A DNA stretch of 64,000 bases, taken from Opitutia bacterium. GTDB taxonomy: Bacteria > Verrucomicrobiota > Verrucomicrobiia > Opitutales > Opitutaceae. Location: NCBI GenBank assembly GCA_016217595.1, contig JACRHS010000022.1, positions 62,001-126,000 of the forward strand, read 5' to 3'. Made by a program: the position numbers and the translations under genes. Positions 55,144 through 63,699 of the stretch are shown one piece after another. The notes under the pieces are model-generated. The model searched no databases. It was not told the DNA's origin and saw only the letters and a list, made by a program, of their open reading frames with translations. Numbering within the stretch: position 1 is the stretch's first letter; each line of letters starts with the position of its first letter.

Positions 55144-56802
55144 ATGAGCCTCAAACTCCGCCTCGCGCTGCTTTTGGGCCTGCTGCTGTTGGCGTTTCTC
55201 GTGGCGATGGTGACGCTACGCCAGATCGAGGCGCGGCAGACCGAGCAAGTGTTGGTGAAAGCGCGACAGGATCGCGTCGAAATTTTGGAGCGCTGGATCG
55301 ATCTCACCGAGGTGTCGCTGCGGCAGTTCGCCGACGACTACTCGCAGTGGGACGACATGGCGACGTTCCTCGCCAAGGCCGATCCCGCCTGGGCGGCGAT
55401 CAATCTCGAAGCGTCGTTGCCCAATTTCAACGCGCACGCGATCTGGGTGCTGCGCCGCGACGGCGCGCTGGTCTACGGCTACAACCGGCTCAAGCTTCCG
55501 ACGCTCAACCAGCCGCCGCTGCCCCGCGCCGAGTTTCTCGCGCTCTGCGCCGACACGCCCTTCACCCATTTCTTCGCGACCAGCTCCGCCGGATTGCTCG
55601 AGCTGCGCGGCGCTCCCATCCAACCGTCCGCCGACACGGCGCGCACCACGCCTGCGCTGGGCTGGCTGGTCGTCGCGCGGCTCTGGGACCCCGCGCACCT
55701 CAAAACTCTGCGCAGCCTCACCGAGAGCAAGATCGGCCTCGCCGAACCCACCGCCCAGCTCCACCCGGCGCAGGCGGACAACGGCAGCATCTGCATCCTG
55801 CGCCCGCTCAGCGACTGGAAGGGCCGCCCCATCCAACTCCTCCATATCGATTGCCTCGCACCCGAGCTCGCGCAAATCGTCAACGCCGGCACGCTGGAAG
55901 GCCGCGTGTTCGCCGGTTTCGGTCTGCTCGTGATCATTTCGCTCGCGATCAGTCTCCAGAGCTGGGTGCTACGCCCGCTCGGCTGGATCGGCGACAGTCT
56001 TGCGCGCGGCGATCCGTCGCCCATCCGACCGATCCGTCGCGACAACAATGAACTCGGGCGCGTCGCCCAGTTGATCGAAACATCGTTCGCGCAAAAAGCC
56101 GAGCTGGTGCGCGAGGTCGAGGAGCGCAAACACGCCGAGGCCGCCCTGCGCCGCAGCGAGGAGGCACTGCGCCAGTCATTGCAGGAGCAGGCCCAGCTCG
56201 GGCGCGATTTGCACGACGGAGTGATCCAGTCGCTCTACGCCGCCGGCATGGGTCTGAGCGGCATCCGCCAGGCGATCCGCACCGCGCCGGCCGACGCCGA
56301 GGAGCGCCTCGAACGCACCCGCGCCATGCTCAATGAAACCATCCGTGATGTGCGCAACTTCATCACCGGACTGGAGCCCGAGGCACTCAAACGGCAGACG
56401 TTCCGCCACGCCGTGGACCGGCTGGTGGAGGTGATGCAATCGATCTCGCCGTTGCGCGCCACCGTCGAAATCGACGAGACGCTGGCCGAGCGCCTCACGC
56501 TGGCCCAACGGGCGCACGCGCTCCAGATCGCGCGCGAAGCCATGAGCAACGCCCTGCGCCACGGCGCGGCGAGCGCAGTCACGCTCGCGATGCGTTCGCA
56601 GGGCGAGCGCGTCGAATTTGTCGTTGATGACAACGGCCAGGGGTTCGACCCCGCGGCGTTGCGCGAACAAGGTCACGGCCTCCACAATCTCGCCGACCGC
56701 GCCCGCGAACTCGGAGGCGAACTCGCCCTGCAATCCGAACCCGGCAAAGGGACTCGCGTCACCCTACGCTTTCCGCTTTCACTCTCCACATCCTCCGCAT
56801 GA
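55144..56802 (+). CDS. CHASE4-type sensor histidine kinase, NarL/HisKA_3 class
   Basis: 552 residues. Membrane helix 1 is at residues 5-25. A periplasmic CHASE4-like sensor (SQWDDMATFLAK, NFNAHAIWVLRRDGALVYGY) spans about 30-250. Helix 2 is at 257-275, then a HAMP-like linker. A coiled coil (310-350) leads to the HisKA_3 box GRDLHDGVIQSLYAAGMGLS with phospho-acceptor H357. The HATPase has ALQIAREAMSNALRHG (N box) and NGQGFDP, GHGLHNLADRAREL (G boxes). It should autophosphorylate in response to an unknown periplasmic signal and pass phosphate to the response regulator, whose ATG overlaps its TGA. Confidence 0.95.
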   Translation: MSLKLRLALLLGLLLLAFLVAMVTLRQIEARQTEQVLVKARQDRVEILERWIDLTEVSLRQFADDYSQWDDMATFLAKADPAWAAINLEASLPNFNAHAIWVLRRDGALVYGYNRLKLPTLNQPPLPRAEFLALCADTPFTHFFATSSAGLLELRGAPIQPSADTARTTPALGWLVVARLWDPAHLKTLRSLTESKIGLAEPTAQLHPAQADNGSICILRPLSDWKGRPIQLLHIDCLAPELAQIVNAGTLEGRVFAGFGLLVIISLAISLQSWVLRPLGWIGDSLARGDPSPIRPIRRDNNELGRVAQLIETSFAQKAELVREVEERKHAEAALRRSEEALRQSLQEQAQLGRDLHDGVIQSLYAAGMGLSGIRQAIRTAPADAEERLERTRAMLNETIRDVRNFITGLEPEALKRQTFRHAVDRLVEVMQSISPLRATVEIDETLAERLTLAQRAHALQIAREAMSNALRHGAASAVTLAMRSQGERVEFVVDDNGQGFDPAALREQGHGLHNLADRARELGGELALQSEPGKGTRVTLRFPLSLSTSSA

Positions 56803-57488
56803 GCGCACCTTCCTCCTCTTCCGCCCCCATCCGCATCCTGCTAGTCGACGATAGCGAGCTGGTACGTTGCGGTATCCGTTCGGTACTCGCCGACCACACC
56901 ACCCCGACCCTTCGCGTGGTCGGCGAAGCAAGCACCGTGGCGGGCGCCGTGAGCGAATGCGCGCGACTCAAGCCCGACATCGTGCTGCTCGACATCCGCC
57001 TGCCCGACGGCACGGGTTTCGATGCCTGCCGGCAGATGCTCCAGCATAACTCCAAGGTGCGCGTGATCGTGCTCACCTCATTTTCCAACGACAATTTCGT
57101 GTACGACGCCATCAACGCCGGTGCGCAGGGCTACTTGATGAAGGAGATCGACCCGGCCGGTCTGGTGCAGGCGATCCTCGATGTGGCCGCCGGCAAATCC
57201 ATTCTCGGGCCCGACGCCACCGCGCGCGTCATGCGCTTGGTGCGGGCGCAGACGACTCCTGACCACTCCGAGGGGCTGGCCTCTCTTTCACCGCAAGAGA
57301 GCCGCGTGCTGGCCTTGGTGGCCGAGGGCAAGACCAACAAGGAAATCGGCGACCTGCTCACCTTGAGCGACAACACGGTGAAGAACTACCTCGCCAACGT
57401 GTTTGAGAAGCTGCAGGTGAAACGCCGCTCCCAAGCCGCCGCCATTTACGTGCAGGCCCAACAGACCAAGCCCACCGAGCAGAATTAG
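56799..57488 (+). CDS. NarL/LuxR-type response regulator
   Basis: 229 residues. The receiver has LLVDDSELVRCGI, phospho-acceptor D65 in VLLDIRLPDGTG, and K115 in YLMKEID. The DNA-binding LuxR domain at about 162-222 has LSPQESRVLALVAEGKTNKE and SDNTVKNYLANVFEKLQVKR. Start overlaps the kinase stop (ATGA), meaning translational coupling. The pilin cassettes begin 104 nt downstream and are likely targets. Confidence 0.95.
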   Translation: MSAPSSSSAPIRILLVDDSELVRCGIRSVLADHTTPTLRVVGEASTVAGAVSECARLKPDIVLLDIRLPDGTGFDACRQMLQHNSKVRVIVLTSFSNDNFVYDAINAGAQGYLMKEIDPAGLVQAILDVAAGKSILGPDATARVMRLVRAQTTPDHSEGLASLSPQESRVLALVAEGKTNKEIGDLLTLSDNTVKNYLANVFEKLQVKRRSQAAAIYVQAQQTKPTEQN

Positions 57489-57503
57489 GAAAGCCCGACA
57501 AGC

Positions 57504-57533
57504 AGGCCCATTCGGGCCTAGTACTACCCCGCC
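57504..57533 (+). promoter_or_regulatory. conserved element upstream of pilin cassette 1
   Basis: Hairpin AGGCCC-ATTC-GGGCCT (57504-57519) overlaps the motif GGGCCTAG (57514-57521), then 6 nt, then CCCGCC (57528-57533). The same GGGCCTAG-N6-CCCGCC occurs upstream of cassette 2. The end of the element is 59 nt before the start codon. Confidence 0.5.
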
Positions 57534-57555
57534 TATTTCCGCCCCCGTTGGTCTC

Positions 57556-57573
57556 TATCGGTGTCCACCGATA
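57556..57573. repeat. perfect 8-bp inverted repeat in cassette 1 leader
   Basis: TATCGGTG and CACCGATA flank a TC spacer, 19 nt before the start codon of the first pilin gene. The size suits a dimeric regulator's site or a small hairpin near the ribosome binding region. It is not repeated before cassette 2. Confidence 0.5.
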
Positions 57574-57592
57574 TGCGCTAGAGTGAGGCTGC

Positions 57593-58057
57593 ATGGCCTC
57601 CGTCTCAACCGTTCCGACCACGTCCTCCCGCGCACTGCCGCAACGCACAGCTGCCGGATTCACGCTGGCCGAGGTGCTGGTCGCGGTCGCCGTGCTCACC
57701 CTCGTCATCAGCAGCGCCATCCTCGCGATGCAACGGGGCTTGCACGCGCTCGACACCGCCCGGCGCGTCACGGATGCCACCCAGTTCATGCAGAGCGAGA
57801 TTGAGCGTCTGCGTCTGAAAAACTGGGCCCAACTGCAACTCCTGCAGGATTCCCGGAATCACGCCGTGCCCGTCCCCGGGCCCGCGCGGTCCGACGATTT
57901 TCGGTGCTCACGCGAGATCCGCGATGTGAAAACCGACATGAAGGAGATCGTGCTCACCGCCACCTGGCGCGGCGTCGACGGGCGCCCGCACTCCCTCCGC
58001 ACCATCACCCGCTACTGCCGGAGCGGCCTCAATGACTATTACTACACCGTTCATTGA
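57593..58057 (+). CDS. PilV-like minor prepilin, cassette 1
   Basis: 154 residues. A basic leader is followed by the type IV prepilin processing site RTAAGFTLAEVLVAVAVLTL (residues 18-37): Gly before Phe, Glu at +5, hydrophobic helix. QFMQSEIERLRLKNW near 65 recalls PilV-type proteins. The globular part is small. PilD-type peptidase would cleave it; it would act in a type IV pilus or type II-like pseudopilus tip. The 3' end overlaps the next gene by 26 nt; the codons for DYYYT double as the next start. Confidence 0.85.
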   Translation: MASVSTVPTTSSRALPQRTAAGFTLAEVLVAVAVLTLVISSAILAMQRGLHALDTARRVTDATQFMQSEIERLRLKNWAQLQLLQDSRNHAVPVPGPARSDDFRCSREIRDVKTDMKEIVLTATWRGVDGRPHSLRTITRYCRSGLNDYYYTVH

Positions 58058-58649
58058 GCCGGCGACTGTCTCCACGCGACGGATTCACCGACGGGCCTTC
58101 ACGCTCACCGAGGTGATGGTGGCGGCCACGCTCACGGTGTTTGTGCTGGCCGGCGTACTCAGCGCGTTTCTCTTCATCGGGCGCACCGGCTTCAGCGCGG
58201 GCAATTACAGCGAGATCGAAGCTGAATTGCGCCGCACCCTCGAACTCTTCGCCGAGGACGTCCGTCAGGCGAACGACATTCAATGGAACAGCGCCCGAAG
58301 CATCACGCTCACCGTGCCCACCGCGACCAACGCCACTGCGCTCGTAACCTATGCGTTCGAGCCCGACAGCACCGACGCGGCCTATGGCACCTTTTACCGG
58401 CAGCCGGGACCGGCGGGCGCGAGCGCCCTGCGCCAAGTGCTCGTCCGCCGGGCGACCAGCGATTTCTCCTTCCACCGATACAAGGTCGAACAACCCGATG
58501 TGGCCGACAACACCGCCACCAGCGATCTGGAGACCAAACAAATTCAGATCAACCTGCGGGCCGTGCGCCGCGGCGCCACCACGGTCGCCGCGACCCAGTC
58601 CGCCCTCTCCGCGCGTTTTGTGCTGCGCAATAAACGGGTGAGCCACTGA
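58032..58649 (+). CDS. PilW-like minor prepilin, cassette 1
   Basis: 205 residues. Prepilin motif RRAFTLTEVMVAATLTVFVL near 20-39: Ala before Phe in place of Gly, which processing enzymes tolerate, and Glu at +5. RRTLELFAEDVRQANDI near 78 and SARFVLRNKR at the C-terminus recur in all three W proteins of this region. Probably another minor subunit of the tip complex. Begins inside the V gene and ends one nt before the X gene. Confidence 0.85.
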   Translation: MTITTPFIEPATVSTRRIHRRAFTLTEVMVAATLTVFVLAGVLSAFLFIGRTGFSAGNYSEIEAELRRTLELFAEDVRQANDIQWNSARSITLTVPTATNATALVTYAFEPDSTDAAYGTFYRQPGPAGASALRQVLVRRATSDFSFHRYKVEQPDVADNTATSDLETKQIQINLRAVRRGATTVAATQSALSARFVLRNKRVSH

Positions 58650-58650
58650 T

Positions 58651-60039
58651 ATGCGCCGCCACTCCTCCAGTCCCGACCGCCGGCCCCGCGAACGCGGCGC
58701 GATTCTCATCGTGACCCTGCTCGTGGCGGCTTTCATCGCGCTGGCGCTCGGCAGCTACCTCAGCCTCAACCTCTCCTCGGCGCGGCTCGCTTACCGCAGT
58801 TACCACGCCAGCACCGCCTTCAATCTCGCCGAGGCCGGCGCGGAGGAGGCGCTGTGGTCGTTCAACCGCACCGCGGCGGGCACCACCGGAGCGTGGGACG
58901 GCTGGACCACCAGCGGCACGCAAGCCTGGCGCAAGTTCACCGACTTCACGCTCAACGCCAACACCACCGGTTGGGTAAAAGTGTACGTTGACCACCAGAA
59001 TCCCACCGGAGGCGTGCGTCCGAAGATCGTCGCACTCTCCTCGATCGAGCCGCCCGGCGAAGCGCCCGTCATCAAGATGCTCGAGGTCACGCTCCAACAC
59101 CGGAGTTTCTTCGCCGGCGGCCTGGTGGCCAAACGCAGTGTCGAGTTTCGCGGCAACAACACCTCGGTTGACAGCTGGGACTCCGACCCCGACCGCAATC
59201 CCGCCACCGCGTCGGTGCCCTACTCCGCCACCGTCCGCCAGGACCACGGCAGCGTGGCCAGCACCTCCGTGCTCAACGCGGCGGTCTCCGTCAACCAAGC
59301 TAACGTCTGGGGCTACGTTTCCACCGGCGGCGCGCTGCCCGAAGTCGGCAGCAACGGCTCCATCCGCGGCCGCAACACGCCGGAAGGCGTGGCCATCGAC
59401 CCCTCGCGCGTCTCAACCGATTTCAACGCCGATTTCCCCACGGTAAAGGCGCCGACCGACGGCACGCCGATCGCCGCCATCAACAACACCACGACGCTCG
59501 GCACCGCCGGCCTGGCCACCAAGTGGCGTTGCCCGGGTGTCGCGCTCGCCGGCAACGACACGCTCACCATCCGCGGTGTCGTCACCCTCATTCTCACCGC
59601 GGGCTCCGGGAGCGATGCGCTCACGTTGACCGGCAAGTCCGAGCTCATCATCCCGCCTGGATCCAGCCTCGTGCTTTATGCCGAGGGCGACGTGAAGATC
59701 GCCGGCAACGGCATAACCAATGCCAACGCCGCGCCGCTCAGCTTCATCGTCTGGGGCGTCAACACCAGCAACGCCGGACAGGAAATCCAGCTCGCCGGCA
59801 ACGGCGCGCTCAAGGCCGTGGTCTACGCGCCCAACGCCGCCGTGACGATCAACGGCAATGGCGACGCGATGGGCTCGATCATCGCCGACACCATCACTCT
59901 GACGGGCAACGCCGCCTTCCATTACGACGAAGCGTTGATCGATTACGGCCCGAACCAGCCGCTGGGCGTCACACGTTGGCGCGAACTCACCAGCGCCCAG
60001 GCCCGCGCGCCCTACCTGCCGAAATTCCAGGGCTGGTAA
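58651..60039 (+). CDS. PilX-like large minor pilin with beta-helix-like domain, cassette 1
   Basis: 462 residues. An N-terminal hydrophobic helix (GAILIVTLLVAAFIALALGS, 19-38) precedes FNLAEAGAEEALWSFNR, the PilX N-terminal pattern. It lacks a canonical G-FTxxE cleavage site. Residues about 170-430 are rich in NGNG, GNG and TLTGNA short repeats, which suggests a parallel beta-helix or bactofilin-like fold (PilX-type DUF7305 proteins look similar to me). AFHYDEALIDYG near the end is repeated in cassette 2. It may be the adhesive or target-binding subunit. Confidence 0.8.
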   Translation: MRRHSSSPDRRPRERGAILIVTLLVAAFIALALGSYLSLNLSSARLAYRSYHASTAFNLAEAGAEEALWSFNRTAAGTTGAWDGWTTSGTQAWRKFTDFTLNANTTGWVKVYVDHQNPTGGVRPKIVALSSIEPPGEAPVIKMLEVTLQHRSFFAGGLVAKRSVEFRGNNTSVDSWDSDPDRNPATASVPYSATVRQDHGSVASTSVLNAAVSVNQANVWGYVSTGGALPEVGSNGSIRGRNTPEGVAIDPSRVSTDFNADFPTVKAPTDGTPIAAINNTTTLGTAGLATKWRCPGVALAGNDTLTIRGVVTLILTAGSGSDALTLTGKSELIIPPGSSLVLYAEGDVKIAGNGITNANAAPLSFIVWGVNTSNAGQEIQLAGNGALKAVVYAPNAAVTINGNGDAMGSIIADTITLTGNAAFHYDEALIDYGPNQPLGVTRWRELTSAQARAPYLPKFQGW

Positions 60040-60134
60040 GAGCGGAGGACGCCAACGCGCCGGCAGCGGCAGGCGCTCGCATCCGGCATCTGCCTCACCA
60101 TTGGCCCCTGGGTTCGACCTATTGACCCTCCCTA

Positions 60135-60166
60135 CTAGGCCTGGCAGGGCCTAGCGAAATCCCGCC
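60135..60166 (+). promoter_or_regulatory. conserved element upstream of pilin cassette 2
   Basis: CTAGGCC (60135-60141) and GGCCTAG (60148-60154) form a 7-bp inverted repeat. It contains GGGCCTAG (60147-60154), then 6 nt, then CCCGCC (60161-60166), with the same spacing as before cassette 1. It ends 61 nt before the ATG at 60228. The gap 60040-60227 has no gene. Confidence 0.5.
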
Positions 60167-60227
60167 CGTTTTAGGAGGACCTTGGCCTCTAACCGCTGTG
60201 GCGAATTCGCAGTATCATGCGGGCCGC

Positions 60228-60731
60228 ATGAAAAACCTCGCCGCAGCGCCCCGCTCCTCTGCCCCGGCCCGGACAACCATGCCGCGCCGTCGCGATGCCG
60301 GTTTTACCATCATCGAGGTGGCCTTGGCCGCATTCGTTTTGGCCTTCGGTCTGACCTCCGCCATCGTGGTCATGCAAGCGGGATTCAAGACGCTCGACGT
60401 CGCCCGCGGCACCACCCTCGCCTCGCAGGTGGCGCAGAGCGAAATGGAACGCCTGCGCCTCATGAGCTGGGCCAACATCGCTGCGCTGCCCGCCTCCGGC
60501 CCGGTCAACCTCTCCTCGATGTTCTCCACCGATCCCAGCCTGGCCGACCGGTTCACCGTCACCCGCACGGTCGCCGACGTGGAGGACCGCGAAGACGAGC
60601 AAAAAACCATCACCGTCACCGTCACGTGGCACTCCTACGACGGCCGCGAGCACTCCCGACAATTCAACACGCTCTACACAAAAAATGGCCTCTATGATTA
60701 CTACTACACCCTCGCGACGCCGAGCACTTGA
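60228..60731 (+). CDS. PilV-like minor prepilin, cassette 2
   Basis: 167 residues from ATG 60228; an upstream in-frame start at 60198 would make the leader longer than needed. Processing site RRRDAGFTIIEVALAAFVLA: Gly before Phe, Glu at +5. QVAQSEMERLRLMSW and the ending KNGLYDYYYT match the V proteins of the other cassettes. It overlaps the W gene by 38 nt. Confidence 0.85.
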   Translation: MKNLAAAPRSSAPARTTMPRRRDAGFTIIEVALAAFVLAFGLTSAIVVMQAGFKTLDVARGTTLASQVAQSEMERLRLMSWANIAALPASGPVNLSSMFSTDPSLADRFTVTRTVADVEDREDEQKTITVTVTWHSYDGREHSRQFNTLYTKNGLYDYYYTLATPST

Positions 60732-61260
60732 GCGGCCGGTCGGCACGCGCGGTTTTTCCCTCGTCGAAGTAATGATCGGCGCGGGCATCTCCGTGGCGGT
60801 GCTGGCGGGCGTCTTGTCGACCTTCCTGTTTCTCGGACGCAGCGGCGCCAACGTGGCCAACTACGCCGAAATGGAAACCGAGGCGCGCCGCGGGCTGGAG
60901 CTCTTCGCCGAGGACACCCGCCAGGCCAGCGATCTCACTTGGAACAGCGCCAATGAAGTCCGGCTGGTGGTCAACAGCGCCGCCGTCCTCTATGGCTACG
61001 ACAGTGCCAATCAGACGTTCTACCGCACCACCAACGGCGCCACCCGCATCCTGATTCACGGCGTCGATGCCTTCAACTTCAAGGGCTACATGATCACCGG
61101 CGCCGCGGTGGACCTCAGCAACCTCACCCAGGCCGGGCGCTCGACCAAACAGCTCCAGATATCCCTGCGCGCCAGCCGCACCTCCCGCACCGTGACCACG
61201 GCCACCAACACCGTGCTCTCGGCGCGTTTCATTCTCCGCAACAAACGCATCACCACCTGA
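60694..61260 (+). CDS. PilW-like minor prepilin, cassette 2
   Basis: 188 residues from ATG 60694 (MITTTPSRRR). ATG 60685 is also in frame, but 60694 lines up with the starts in cassettes 1 and 3. Processing site GTRGFSLVEVMIGAGISVAV; RRGLELFAEDTRQASDLTWN and SARFILRNKR match the other W proteins. The overlap with the V gene is read as YDYYYT in one frame and MITTTP in the other. Confidence 0.85.
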   Translation: MITTTPSRRRALERPVGTRGFSLVEVMIGAGISVAVLAGVLSTFLFLGRSGANVANYAEMETEARRGLELFAEDTRQASDLTWNSANEVRLVVNSAAVLYGYDSANQTFYRTTNGATRILIHGVDAFNFKGYMITGAAVDLSNLTQAGRSTKQLQISLRASRTSRTVTTATNTVLSARFILRNKRITT

Positions 61261-61280
61261 ACGCCCAAGGGCTCTCCACT

Positions 61281-62648
61281 ATGTCCCGTCAACCGCTCCC
61301 TCACCGCACGCGCGGCTCACTGCTCATCGTCGCCATGCTGCTGGCCGCGGTGTTTGGCATCGCGTTGGTCAGTTATCTCAGGATTGGCCAGACCAACATG
61401 GAGGTCGCCAACCGCTCCTTCTATAACAACGCCGCCGTCAATCTCGCCGAGACCGGACTCGAACAGGCGATGTGGTCGATCAACAAGATGGTGGCTGGCG
61501 CCGGCAATGCCTGGGACGGCTGGGACACCCCAACCGTCCACAACGCCCGACGCAAGTGGACCGGCACCGATTTCGGCCAGGGCACCACCGGCCAGGTGCG
61601 CGTCTACGTGTCTAATTACGACGGCACCGGCGCCCCGACACTTTACAGCCGCGCCACGATCACCCCCTCCCGCGGCGCGAACATTGAAAAGTGGATCCAG
61701 GTTCAGCTGCGCAAACGCTCTAAATTCGCCAACGGCCTCGTCGCCAAGGACAGCATCACCTTCAACGGCAACAACGCCACGGTCGATAGCTGGAACTCCG
61801 ACCCTGACAAAAACCCCGCCACCGCCTCCATCCCCTACAGCAATGCCGTACGCAACGACAAAGGCTCCGTCGGCAGCATCTCCGTTTCCGTCAGCGCCGT
61901 GGCCATCAACAATGCCGACATCTGGGGCTATGCCGCCACCGGCGGCGCGCCTCCGGTGGTGGGCAACAACGGCTCCGTCCTCGGGCACGACAGCCCGAGC
62001 GGCGTCAAGGTCGACTCCGCCCGCGTCTCCACGGATTTCACGGCGAATTTCGACCCGATCACGACTCCGACCGAGACCGCCAGCATCGGCGCGATCACGT
62101 CCGACACCACGCTCGGCACCACCGGCGTCAACACCACGATCACCTGCACCTCGGTCATTTTTGCTGGCAGCGAGACGCTCGAGATTCGCGGCAACGTCAC
62201 CCTCATCGTCACCGACACCACCAAAGCCATCGAGATCACGGGCAACGCCGGCATCAACATCCCCTCCGGTGCCACGCTGAAAATCTACACCGCCGGCAGC
62301 CTCAAAATCGCCGGCAATGGCGTGGCCAACAGCAACACCCAGCCCGTCACGCTCCAAATTTACGGCACGAGCACCAGCACCACCAGCACGCAGGACATCC
62401 AGATCGCCGGCAATGGCGATCTCAAGGGCGTCGTCTACGCGCCCAACGGCGACGTAAAGGTCAACGGCAACGGCAATGTCATGGGCTCGGTTGTGGCCAA
62501 GAACATCACCCTCACCGGCAACGCCACCTTCCACTACGACGAATCGCTGGCCGATTTCGACAGCGGCAGCCCCTACGGCATCACCCGCTGGCAGGAACTT
62601 ACCACCGCCACCCAACGCTCTGGTGTGTCCAGTCTGCTCGATTTCTAA
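61281..62648 (+). CDS. PilX-like large minor pilin with beta-helix-like domain, cassette 2
   Basis: 455 residues, clearly homologous to the X protein of cassette 1: TVDSWNSDPDKNPATASIPY, RVSTDFTANF, KIAGNGVANSNTQP and TLTGNATFHYDESLADF align with its counterparts. N-terminal helix GSLLIVAMLLAAVFGIALVS. Divergence is greatest in the 90 residues after the N-terminal helix and in the middle of the repeat domain, as expected for an exposed protein. 20 nt after the W gene. Confidence 0.82.
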   Translation: MSRQPLPHRTRGSLLIVAMLLAAVFGIALVSYLRIGQTNMEVANRSFYNNAAVNLAETGLEQAMWSINKMVAGAGNAWDGWDTPTVHNARRKWTGTDFGQGTTGQVRVYVSNYDGTGAPTLYSRATITPSRGANIEKWIQVQLRKRSKFANGLVAKDSITFNGNNATVDSWNSDPDKNPATASIPYSNAVRNDKGSVGSISVSVSAVAINNADIWGYAATGGAPPVVGNNGSVLGHDSPSGVKVDSARVSTDFTANFDPITTPTETASIGAITSDTTLGTTGVNTTITCTSVIFAGSETLEIRGNVTLIVTDTTKAIEITGNAGINIPSGATLKIYTAGSLKIAGNGVANSNTQPVTLQIYGTSTSTTSTQDIQIAGNGDLKGVVYAPNGDVKVNGNGNVMGSVVAKNITLTGNATFHYDESLADFDSGSPYGITRWQELTTATQRSGVSSLLDF

Positions 62649-62663
62649 GCCCTCTCCTCTCTC

Positions 62664-63152
62664 ATGTCCGCTACCCCTCTCCTCTCCACCCCTACTGACG
62701 CACCGCGCCAGCGACCCCGCCGCTTTGTGTCGCACGGCGGCTTCACCCTCGTCGAAGCCGCCGTGGCCGCTGCCGTCATGGTGCTGGTGCTCACCAGCTC
62801 GCTCGCCGTGCTTCAACGCGGCTTTCAATCACTCGACAACGCCCGCAACATCACCCTCGTCAGCCAGATCATGCAGAGCGAGATGGAGCGCTTGCGGCTG
62901 CAAAGCTGGGACACCGTTAACAATTATGGCGCCAACGACACCCTCAACCTCGATTCCTCGTTCGCCAACAGCACCGCCGTAAGCCAGCGCCGCATCTCGC
63001 TGACCCGCGAGAAGACGAGCGTCCACACCGACATGCTCCAGATCAAATTCACGGTGACCTGGAACAGCTACGACGGCCGCCCCTACTCCCGCAGCTACCT
63101 GACCTACTACGGACGCAACGGTCTCTATGATTATTTCTACAACTCCTTCTAA
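62664..63152 (+). CDS. PilV-like minor prepilin, cassette 3
   Basis: 162 residues. Processing site VSHGGFTLVEAAVAAAVMVL: Gly before Phe, Glu at +5. QIMQSEMERLRLQSW and the end RNGLYDYFYNSF match the other V proteins. Only 15 nt follow the cassette 2 X gene, so cassettes 2 and 3 are probably one transcript. Overlaps the W gene by 26 nt. Confidence 0.85.
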   Translation: MSATPLLSTPTDAPRQRPRRFVSHGGFTLVEAAVAAAVMVLVLTSSLAVLQRGFQSLDNARNITLVSQIMQSEMERLRLQSWDTVNNYGANDTLNLDSSFANSTAVSQRRISLTREKTSVHTDMLQIKFTVTWNSYDGRPYSRSYLTYYGRNGLYDYFYNSF

Positions 63153-63699
63153 ACGTTCGGACGCCCCGCACGGTTTCACCTTGGTGGAGGTGTTGATCGC
63201 GCTCGCCATCGGTTCGATGGTGCTGGCGGGCACGCTGTCCGCCTTCCTCATGATCGGGCGCACCAGCGTGAGCGTGGCCAATTACAGCACAGCCGAGGCG
63301 CAAATCCGCCGCTCGATCGAAACCCTCAGCGAAGACCTGCGCGCCTCCAGCAATATCCTCACCAACAATTCCTCTTCCATCACCCTGACCGTGCCGGACA
63401 GCTATGCGGCCTACGGCAACAAAGTCACCTACGCCTACGACAACGCGAGCAAATGCCTGCGCCAGCTATTCTACGACCCGGCCACAAACGCTCTCGTCCA
63501 ACAGTTTATTCTCGTGCGCGACGTGGACAGCCTCGCCTTCAACCGCTTCAGCCGGCTCGACACCGCCACGACCAGCGATAGCGAAACCAAACGCATTCAA
63601 CTTACCCTCGCCGTCCGCCGCAAAGAGCAGACCGTGGCCGCCGCCACCAACTCGATCGTCTCCGCCAGTTTCATCCTCCGCAACAAGGTCGCCAACTGA
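63127..63699 (+). CDS. PilW-like minor prepilin, cassette 3
   Basis: 190 residues. Processing site DAPHGFTLVEVLIALAIGSM: Gly before Phe, Glu at +5. RRSIETLSEDLRASSNILT and SASFILRNKV resemble the other W proteins. Its start MIISTTPS is read out of the codons that end the V protein. Its TGA overlaps the next ATG (ATGA). Confidence 0.85.
   Translation: MIISTTPSKRSDAPHGFTLVEVLIALAIGSMVLAGTLSAFLMIGRTSVSVANYSTAEAQIRRSIETLSEDLRASSNILTNNSSSITLTVPDSYAAYGNKVTYAYDNASKCLRQLFYDPATNALVQQFILVRDVDSLAFNRFSRLDTATTSDSETKRIQLTLAVRRKEQTVAAATNSIVSASFILRNKVAN

Noticed and set aside
60142..60156. Possible sigma-54 promoter (TGGCAG followed by TAGC) before cassette 2
   Set aside because: Spacing between GG and GC is one base too short and the TTGC box is not matched; the palindrome explains the sequence better.
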